Of a stretch of 6,838 nt of DNA, positions 1 through 4,351 are shown in pieces. The notes beneath the pieces were generated by a model. The model had not been told where the DNA came from and made no database searches. It was given only the letters and a program-made list of their open reading frames with translations. The stretch's first letter is position 1, and every line of letters begins with the position of its first letter. This DNA is from JBBQTU01 sp038213005 (GTDB lineage: Bacteria > Planctomycetota > Phycisphaerae > Tepidisphaerales > Tepidisphaeraceae): assembly GCA_038213005.1 (NCBI GenBank), contig JBBQTU010000224.1, positions 1-6,838 on the forward strand, in the 5' to 3' direction. Both the position numbers and the translations under genes were made by a program.

Positions 1-90
1 CTCGTGCCCAGTCATACCCAACGCGGCCCAGGCAACGGGCGGTAGCACGGCAACGATGAAGCTTCGTTAGAGAAACGAGATTCATACACA
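1..90 (+). other. Window edge; possible 3' end of a plus-strand gene
   Basis: No gene can be established here. The plus-strand frame starting at base 2 is open to a TAG at 68-70 and would encode about 22 residues ending in STATMKLR. That stop lies 20 bases before the hairpin at 91-125, so this could be the end of a gene convergent with the PEP-CTERM gene. A second plus frame is open to a TGA at 57-59, so the reading is ambiguous. A small stem, TCGTT (64-68) with AACGA (74-78), lies in the same stretch. So short an open frame can occur by chance. Confidence 0.2.
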
Positions 91-125
91 GTTCCGGGGC
101 GACTCTTTTCAAGCCGCCCCGGAAC
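91..125 (-). terminator. 11-bp perfect hairpin downstream of the PEP-CTERM gene
   Basis: GTTCCGGGGCG at 91-101 and CGCCCCGGAAC at 115-125 are exact reverse complements, with a 13-base loop. Read on the minus strand, the hairpin begins 23 bases after the PEP-CTERM stop codon, where a terminator is expected. No real U-tract follows on either strand (minus strand continues TGTGTATGAATCT), so it is not a canonical intrinsic terminator. It may work as a stem-only terminator or as a 3' stabilising structure. Being symmetrical, it could also serve a convergent plus-strand gene from the left. Confidence 0.6.
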
Positions 126-148
126 CAAATCCGAAAACAACCCGATGC

Positions 149-910
149 CTAGCGATTCCGCTTACGCCCCAACAGCGCGATCGCGCCCAAGCCAATCAAT
201 CCCAGCGAGGCAGGCTCAGGAACTGCGGCGGTCTCGTAAGTAAGTTTCGAAGCATTACCTGCCCCGGTTTCAATGGACAATACCTGATAACGCTGATTCG
301 AGCCGGCGGGTGCGACCGGGTCGTAGCCAAGCATTACATACAGATACCTGTCGGGGCCGACTGCCGCACTGCCATCCAGTGCGGTAGCTGTAGCGCCATT
401 CAGAGCAGCAAGTAACGCCGCATTGCCGGCAGCCGAAGAATTCTTAACAATATAATCCCAGCCAGGTCCCGGAACTTTTGCCCCATCGGCCGGGGTCATA
501 AAGTCTGTCTGAAGGGCCATGGGTGCAGCACCGTTAAGTATTGAATTGTTGACGCCAAGCGAATCGTAAACGCCTCCAAAATACAGCGTCGCGTTGCTAA
601 CCGGATTATTACCCCGTAGCTTGAAGTTAACCGCCACGCTGCTGAATGTTTCACCAGCGCCCAAGGTTGGCAACTGGTATACAGCAGTAAAACCGGAGTT
701 TCCATACCAGTCACCTGCAAAGCTTGAGTCCTGGTCGCCGGTGAGATTCTCTAACTTGGCCTTCCCAAGGGTGGCAGGAACCGTAGAGTATCTCCACACC
801 GAATCACTTGGGAGTGTCGGCACAACAACCGGTGCCGCCGAAACCATCGCTCCGTTAGCCAGAACCGCCAACGCCGCCGCCATCAGACAAGAAACATTAC
901 GAGCGCTCAT
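149..910 (-). CDS. PEP-CTERM sorting domain protein, exported
   Basis: A 253-residue exported protein. Residues 1-25 form a signal peptide: basic start MSARN, hydrophobic core, and an Ala-rich cleavage region near VSAA. The last 24 residues (230-253) are a complete PEP-CTERM signal: VPEP, a hydrophobic segment (SLGLIGLGAIALLG), then the basic tail RKRNR. In this family the tail is recognised by an exosortase, which removes it and directs the protein to the cell surface or extracellular polymer. The middle (about 27-229) is rich in Gly, Ala, Asn and Ser, with alternating hydrophobic stretches that suggest a beta-sandwich; its function is not recognised. The start is set by AAGGAGG six bases upstream of the ATG at 910. 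An in-frame ATG 36 bases further upstream would put residues before the signal peptide and has no such site. The gene lies 47 bases downstream of the regulator gene on the same strand, so co-transcription is likely. G+C is lower than in the right half of the window. Confidence 0.9.
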   Translation of the reverse strand: MSARNVSCLMAAALAVLANGAMVSAAPVVVPTLPSDSVWRYSTVPATLGKAKLENLTGDQDSSFAGDWYGNSGFTAVYQLPTLGAGETFSSVAVNFKLRGNNPVSNATLYFGGVYDSLGVNNSILNGAAPMALQTDFMTPADGAKVPGPGWDYIVKNSSAAGNAALLAALNGATATALDGSAAVGPDRYLYVMLGYDPVAPAGSNQRYQVLSIETGAGNASKLTYETAAVPEPASLGLIGLGAIALLGRKRNR

Positions 911-916
911 TTTGAG

Positions 917-923
917 CCTCCTT
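917..923 (-). promoter_or_regulatory. Strong Shine-Dalgarno site of the PEP-CTERM gene
   Basis: The minus strand reads AAGGAGG, a full match to the anti-Shine-Dalgarno core, with a six-base spacer to the ATG at 910. It decides the start in favour of the 253-residue form. It is the best ribosome binding site in the window. Confidence 0.85.
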
Positions 924-957
924 AAAGTAGAGAACGGAACCATCAATTCGCCGCCGG

Positions 958-2148
958 CTACACGCCGTCGGCATTAACTCCATCAAAAAAGACCAGTTTG
1001 GACTTCACCTTTCGACACTGCGGGCCTTCAGGCAGCCGCCCGGCCACCCGGTCCAGCAGGAGCCGAACCATTTCCTGGCCCATCTCAAAATTATGTTTGT
1101 CCACGGTGACTGCCGGTGGAGTGGCTTCCCATGCCCGTTCATCTGAACCGGCCCAGTGATTGTCATATCCAGCCAGAAACACATCACGGCCCGATTCCTT
1201 ACCCATCATCCGCACTGCCGACGTGGCCGCCGGTATCTCCGAGTCGTTGCTCATCATGATCGCATCGACAGGCTCGTTGCCACTCATCCAGGAACTCAGA
1301 TGCCCCACGAACTGGTGGACCTTGATATCAAACTCATCCTTGGCATCTTGATCCGCTGTCGGTGGAAACGGGGTAAAGATAACCGTAGGCAAAACCTCCA
1401 ACCCCGCCTCTTTTATTGCCCGCTCGTAACCCCTGCGTCGGCTCGCATACCAGTAGGAGTAATGATTGTCAGGCCGACCCCAAAAGTTCAGCATCCGTTT
1501 GCATCCGCGAGAAATCAGCCAACGAGTCAGGTCGTAGGAGCCTTGCTCATGATCAGACATGACGCGGTCAAAATCCGCCAGTTGGGGCGCATCGCCGAAT
1601 ACCACCACGGGAATCCCCGACGATCGGATCTGACGGAGCCGAGGCTCTTGATCCTGGACAGGACGATCCGGCTCTGGAACAATCACCCCAAGCGGCGACA
1701 CCGCAAGCAACCGCTTTAAGCCACCATCCAGTAAACGATCCGGATGAATTGCCAGCACATCGCGGCCGGAATCGCGTGCCCCACGCATGGCGCCTTGTGT
1801 CACGTGATCGGACCAGCCGGGTTGCTCATGACCTTTGTAAGACTCGATATGGGGAGTCAATATCGCGATGGTGGAGGCAAGAACCGCCATATGACCGGCT
1901 TCGGTCCCGCCACCCGATACACGCACGTGGTACTTTCCGGCCTCATTTTCGACAATCAACCCTTCCTCAACAAAGGAACGGATGACTTCGCGGACTACCG
2001 TCCGACTGACGCCAACGCTATCGCTCAAGGCACGTTCCGAAGGTACAGGTTGTCCGCCGACAAGAATCCCACGGTCAATCCACTGGCGTATCACCTGAGA
2101 GGCATGGTGCCGTCGCGATCGCCGAATTACAGGAGGTGCTTCAATCAT
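958..2148 (-). CDS. GntR-type wHTH / LacI-type sensor transcriptional regulator
   Basis: A 396-residue DNA-binding regulator with the layout of AraR-like proteins. Residues 14-78 form a GntR winged helix-turn-helix with the signature VPSERALSDSVGVSRTVVRE (35-54) and a wing ending GKYHVRV. Residues about 87-390 form a LacI/periplasmic-binding-protein-like ligand domain. Its marks are GVIVPEP, IPVVVFGD (179-186), SDHEQGSYDLTRWLISRGCKRM (198-219), RRRGYERAIKEAGLE (237-251), VDAIMMSNDSEIPAA (294-308), VFLAGYDN (323-330) and TVDKHNFEMGQEMVRLLLDR (348-367). Such regulators usually bind a sugar or sugar derivative in the C-terminal domain and release or alter DNA binding; the ligand here cannot be read from sequence. 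The ATG at 2148 is chosen over an in-frame TTG at 2166 because that TTG overlaps the -10 box of a strong promoter. The gene is first in a unit with the PEP-CTERM gene. Autoregulation is plausible but not shown. Confidence 0.9.
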   Translation of the reverse strand: MIEAPPVIRRSRRHHASQVIRQWIDRGILVGGQPVPSERALSDSVGVSRTVVREVIRSFVEEGLIVENEAGKYHVRVSGGGTEAGHMAVLASTIAILTPHIESYKGHEQPGWSDHVTQGAMRGARDSGRDVLAIHPDRLLDGGLKRLLAVSPLGVIVPEPDRPVQDQEPRLRQIRSSGIPVVVFGDAPQLADFDRVMSDHEQGSYDLTRWLISRGCKRMLNFWGRPDNHYSYWYASRRRGYERAIKEAGLEVLPTVIFTPFPPTADQDAKDEFDIKVHQFVGHLSSWMSGNEPVDAIMMSNDSEIPAATSAVRMMGKESGRDVFLAGYDNHWAGSDERAWEATPPAVTVDKHNFEMGQEMVRLLLDRVAGRLPEGPQCRKVKSKLVFFDGVNADGV

Positions 2149-2164
2149 CTTATCTCTGAAGAAC

Positions 2165-2220
2165 AAAATACGCCGATAAAAACCATTGTCAATCTTTTTT
2201 TGGTTATTTTTTATTTGGAG
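2165..2220 (-). promoter_or_regulatory. Sigma-70-type promoter with A/T-rich upstream element for the regulator
   Basis: On the minus strand a perfect -35 TTGACA (2192-2187) is followed after 16 bases by TATTTT (2170-2165). Directly upstream lies an A-rich tract (2220-2193, AAATAAAAAATAACC then a run of seven A) resembling an UP element. The expected transcription start is near 2157, giving a leader of only about nine bases before the ATG at 2148. No strong Shine-Dalgarno lies in that leader (only AGAGA), so initiation would be close to leaderless. An AACCA/TGGTT inverted pair with centres 20 bp apart (2181-2185 and 2201-2205) flanks the -35 box and could be an operator. Confidence 0.75.
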
Positions 2221-2271
2221 CGTTTTAATACCTGTTTACCGTTTGGTGAAGGGCACATCCGAGCTTATTTT

Positions 2272-2331
2272 GGGGAGGGGACTAACCGGGTGTCCAGTTA
2301 TTCCACCAACGCTCCCGCCCCCCCCCTCCCC
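2272..2331. repeat. GGGGAGGGG / CCCCTCCCC inverted repeat with long C-tract
   Basis: GGGGAGGGG at 2272-2280 is exactly complementary to CCCCTCCCC at 2323-2331, with a 42-base loop. The right arm is part of a longer tract, C9-T-C6 at 2318-2333, preceded by CCCG. Read on the minus strand this is G6-A-G9-C-G3, which has enough guanine runs for a quadruplex. A role is inferred only; it could equally be a replication-slippage tract. Confidence 0.5.
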
Positions 2332-2351
2332 CCTCGCTGAAACCTGAGTGT

Positions 2352-2460
2352 CTGGGCGTGCAGACCCGGCCACTTGGACCGCGCAAACCTCACCGTGAAC
2401 TGGACGGGGTGGGGATCACCACAACCGGACCTCCGGATACCTTGCCCCCGGCACGCCCAG
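2352..2460 (+). repeat. 10-bp inverted repeat in the HAD gene leader
   Basis: CTGGGCGTGC at 2352-2361 is the exact reverse complement of GCACGCCCAG at 2451-2460, with 89 bases between. The right arm ends 20 bases before the ATG at 2481. If transcription starts upstream of 2350, this would close a long stem-loop in the 5' leader. The alternative stem GTCTG/CAGAC (2350-2365) uses part of the left arm, so the two structures exclude each other. Confidence 0.4.
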
Positions 2461-2470
2461 TCGCCACAAT
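2442..2470 (+). promoter_or_regulatory. Candidate promoter of the HAD gene
   Basis: TTGCCC (2442-2447) and CACAAT (2465-2470) each match four of six consensus positions and are spaced by the ideal 17 bases. The predicted start of transcription near 2477 would leave about four bases before the ATG at 2481. That would explain the absence of a Shine-Dalgarno site. In G/C-rich DNA such a match can occur by chance. Confidence 0.3.
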
Positions 2471-2480
2471 CTCGCCCCTT

Positions 2481-3239
2481 ATGTCTATCCGCATCATCGT
2501 CAGCGACATTGACGGCTGCATCAGCCCCGAGGAATCAGTTGCCTGGGATCTCGATGGCTTCGCCGAACTCGCGAGGCTTTCCCGGGCTGCCTCGGCCGGC
2601 ACTTCTTTCCTGCCGCCGATGACCCTCTGCACCGGGCGGCCTCAGCCCTATGTCGAGGCCCTCATGAAGATCATGGACATCCGCCTGCCGGCGATCTGCG
2701 AAAACGGGGCCGTGATCTACGACCTGCCGGAGAACCTTGCCCAGTACGCCCCCAACGTGACGGCAGGTAAGATCGCCGGCCTGCGCCACCTGCGGCAGTT
2801 CATCGAAGAGGCCATCCTCCCCGCGCCCGCATTTACCGGCTCCGTCCTCCAGTTCGGCAAAGAGGCGCAGCTATCAGTCTTCTCAAAAGACCCCTCCATC
2901 TTCCCTGCCATGCGGGGGCAGTTGGATGCTTTCGTCTCCGCCCACTCCGACGTGCAGGTGGTCATCAGCGCTTCGCATTTCTACCTGAATATCTCGCTGG
3001 CCGGCGTGGACAAAGGTAGCGCCATCCGCAAAGTCCTGGGCGACCTGAAGATCGGCCGCGACGAGGCGGCCGGCATCGGCGATACCGAAGGCGATCTGCC
3101 CCTGCGCGATGCCGTCGCATTCTTCGCCTGCCCCGCCAACGCAACGCCGGACGTCAAGAAAGCCGCCCACTACGTCTCGCCCTATCCCTCGCTCCGAGGC
3201 ATCCTCGATATCCTCCGCCGGCCGGAATTACGCCGGTAG
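2481..3239 (+). CDS. HAD-superfamily hydrolase, Cof/SPP-like (type IIB cap)
   Basis: A 252-residue soluble phosphatase of the haloacid dehalogenase superfamily. Motif I is VSDIDGC with nucleophile D9 and acid/base D11. Motif II is the Thr of LCTGR (T51). Motif III is the Lys of GVDKGSA (K178). Motif IV is GIGDTEGD with D201 and D205, which bind magnesium. The insert between motifs II and III (about 75-175) matches a C2B cap, and ENGAVIYD (74-81) is typical of the group that includes sucrose-phosphate, mannosyl-3-phosphoglycerate and phosphoglycolate phosphatases. A small phosphorylated sugar or acid is therefore the likely substrate, but which one cannot be told. The ATG at 2481 places motif I at the normal distance from the N-terminus. 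An in-frame GTG at 2358 would add 41 Pro/Thr/Arg-rich residues with no family match and is rejected. No Shine-Dalgarno is visible. Motif IV has Gly where many relatives have Asn (GDxxND). The gene stands alone, convergent with the ABC operon. Confidence 0.88.
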   Translation: MSIRIIVSDIDGCISPEESVAWDLDGFAELARLSRAASAGTSFLPPMTLCTGRPQPYVEALMKIMDIRLPAICENGAVIYDLPENLAQYAPNVTAGKIAGLRHLRQFIEEAILPAPAFTGSVLQFGKEAQLSVFSKDPSIFPAMRGQLDAFVSAHSDVQVVISASHFYLNISLAGVDKGSAIRKVLGDLKIGRDEAAGIGDTEGDLPLRDAVAFFACPANATPDVKKAAHYVSPYPSLRGILDILRRPELRR

Positions 3240-3244
3240 AGTGG

Positions 3245-3286
3245 ATCGCTTCTCTCCACGGCGAGTCTGCGACCTGTTGAAGCGAT
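3245..3286 (+). terminator. Possible terminator stem after the HAD gene
   Basis: ATCGCTTC (3245-3252) and GAAGCGAT (3279-3286) form a perfect 8-bp inverted repeat with a 26-base loop, starting five bases after the HAD stop codon. The alternative stem GTGGA/TCCAC (3241-3245 and 3255-3259) competes with it. A weak T-rich stretch (CTCTTTG) follows only at 3299-3305, so intrinsic termination is uncertain. Confidence 0.35.
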
Positions 3287-3310
3287 ACTGGAGCCTGGCT
3301 CTTTGAAACA

Positions 3311-3369
3311 GCCGACTGAAGTCGTCTCCACTCTCGCCAGCCGTGACAGTGGGGCCGACTCCAGTCGGC
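3311..3369. repeat. REP/BIME-like inverted pair of 22-base palindromic units
   Basis: The unit at 3311-3332 (GCCGACTGAAGTCG then TCTCCACT) recurs in inverted orientation at 3348-3369, with 19 of 22 positions identical and 15 bases between. Each copy also has its own palindrome: CGACT-GA-AGTCG (3313-3324) and GGCCGACT-CC-AGTCGGCC (3353-3370). The region can fold either as one large stem-loop or as two small hairpins. This is the architecture of a REP doublet in an intergenic space between convergent genes. It lies 14 bases beyond the ATPase stop and about 70 beyond the HAD stop, so it may also act as a bidirectional terminator or a 3' mRNA shield. No U-tract is present. Confidence 0.65.
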
Positions 3370-3383
3370 CTTAGGCAGTCGGG

Positions 3384-4319
3384 CTACTGCACGATTCCTT
3401 TGGTCAGCCGCATGAACGCCGTTTCCAGGTTCACCGGTTCTTCCTTGAACATCGTCAGCTTCATACCGGCCGACATGAGCTGCTGCGGGATAAAGCTCAC
3501 ATCCACCACATCATCGTTCAGCGAGACGGCCATGTAACCGTCGATCTGCTCGACATGGGCGATCTGCGGCAGTTGCGAAAGCAGTTGCTCCGCCTTGGTC
3601 GGATCCCCTGCCACCGAGACGTGCATGATCCTCGCCGTGCGCGCCCGCCGCACGATGTCGGCCACCGGACCGCTGTAGAGCAGTTCGCCCTGCTCGATGA
3701 TCCCCACCGTGTTACACAGGTCTGCCAGTTCCGGCAGAATGTGCGATGAAATCAGGATCGTCTTGCCCATCCGGCGCAGTTCCTTCAGCAGCTCCCGCAT
3801 CTCGATGCGGGCCCGCGGATCCAGGTTGCCGGCCGGCTCGTCCAGAAGCAGCACCTTGGGGTCATGCACCAGCACCCGAGCCACTGACAAACGCTGCTTC
3901 ATCCCGCGCGACAGCGAATCGACCATCGCATCCCGCTTGTGTCCCAGATCCGTCAACTCAAGCACATCCGCGACAATCTTGTTTCGGGTTGACCCGTGAA
4001 TGCCATAGGCCGCCGCGAAAAATTCCAGGTACTCCTGCACCACCATATCTTCGTAAGCGCCGAAATAGTCCGGCACATAGCCGATCAGCGGGCGGATCTG
4101 CCGCGACTGGAACCCCACCACCTGGTCGCACACCCGCGCCTCGCCCCAAGTGGGCTGCAGCAGGGTCGCCAGGATCTTGATCGTCGTGGTCTTGCCTGCA
4201 CCGTTGGGCCCGATGAACCCGAAGCAATCGCCCTCGGCGATCTCAAGGTTCAGGTTCGACAGCGCCACCAGTGAGCCGTATCGCTTGGTCAGGTTGATCG
4301 TCTTGATTACCGCAGCCAT
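3384..4319 (-). CDS. ABC transporter ATP-binding protein (ABC-2 / drug-export type)
   Basis: A 311-residue ATPase subunit, normal for the CcmA/ABC-2 class. Residues 1-215 form the nucleotide-binding domain: Walker A GPNGAGKTT (37-45), signature LSRGMKQRL (136-144), Walker B VLLLDEP (156-162) with catalytic E161, D-loop GNLDP (164-168), and the switch His in ISSH (H193). The Q-loop position carries Asp (GYVPDYFGAYEDM, D84) instead of the usual Gln. Residues about 220-311 are a C-terminal extension typical of ABC-2 ATPases. It would energise export or membrane remodelling on the cytoplasmic face with a separate permease, which is not in this window. The ATG at 4319 has AAGAGG six bases upstream. 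The gene follows the 813-residue membrane protein gene by 32 bases on the same strand, so the two form an operon and probably one complex. The transported substrate is unknown. Confidence 0.93.
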   Translation of the reverse strand: MAAVIKTINLTKRYGSLVALSNLNLEIAEGDCFGFIGPNGAGKTTTIKILATLLQPTWGEARVCDQVVGFQSRQIRPLIGYVPDYFGAYEDMVVQEYLEFFAAAYGIHGSTRNKIVADVLELTDLGHKRDAMVDSLSRGMKQRLSVARVLVHDPKVLLLDEPAGNLDPRARIEMRELLKELRRMGKTILISSHILPELADLCNTVGIIEQGELLYSGPVADIVRRARTARIMHVSVAGDPTKAEQLLSQLPQIAHVEQIDGYMAVSLNDDVVDVSFIPQQLMSAGMKLTMFKEEPVNLETAFMRLTKGIVQ

Positions 4320-4325
4320 TGAACG

Positions 4326-4331
4326 CCTCTT
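4326..4331 (-). promoter_or_regulatory. Ribosome binding site of the ABC ATPase gene
   Basis: The minus strand reads AAGAGG with a six-base spacer to the ATG at 4319. It lies inside the 32-base gap after the stop of the upstream membrane protein gene, which supports translation of the ATPase from a shared message. Confidence 0.65.
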
Positions 4332-4351
4332 GGGTCAAACACACGCAGGAA

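Larger units (their letters stand above)
2167..2480. other. Divergent intergenic region of about 310 bases
   Basis: This spacer separates the minus-strand regulator from the plus-strand HAD gene. It changes abruptly in composition: A/T-rich from 2165 to 2270, then G/C-rich. It contains the regulator promoter, a GGGGAGGGG tract (2272-2280) facing a C9-T-C6 tract (2318-2333), a small stem GTCTG/CAGAC (2350-2354 and 2361-2365), and a 10-bp inverted repeat (2352-2361 and 2451-2460). The plus strand also has a weak promoter-like pair, TTGGTT at 2200-2205 and TTTAAT at 2224-2229, spaced 18 bases. I see no convincing gene or known small RNA in it. Confidence 0.6.

Noticed and set aside
911..946. Upstream ATG giving the PEP-CTERM protein 12 extra residues
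   Set aside because: The extension would displace the signal peptide from the N-terminus, and the perfect Shine-Dalgarno at 917-923 lies inside it, pointing to the ATG at 910.
2149..2166. TTG start giving the regulator six extra residues
   Set aside because: The codon overlaps the -10 hexamer, so it would not be present on the mRNA from the best promoter.
1744..2340. Plus-strand open frame over the regulator N-terminus and intergenic region
   Set aside because: It lies antisense to the conserved GntR helix-turn-helix, runs through the promoter and C-tract, and has no domain or ribosome binding site.
2358..2480. GTG-initiated N-terminal extension of the HAD protein
   Set aside because: It would add 41 low-complexity residues before motif I, and the stretch contains the inverted repeat and promoter-like boxes. 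The ATG at 2481 gives the normal family N-terminus.
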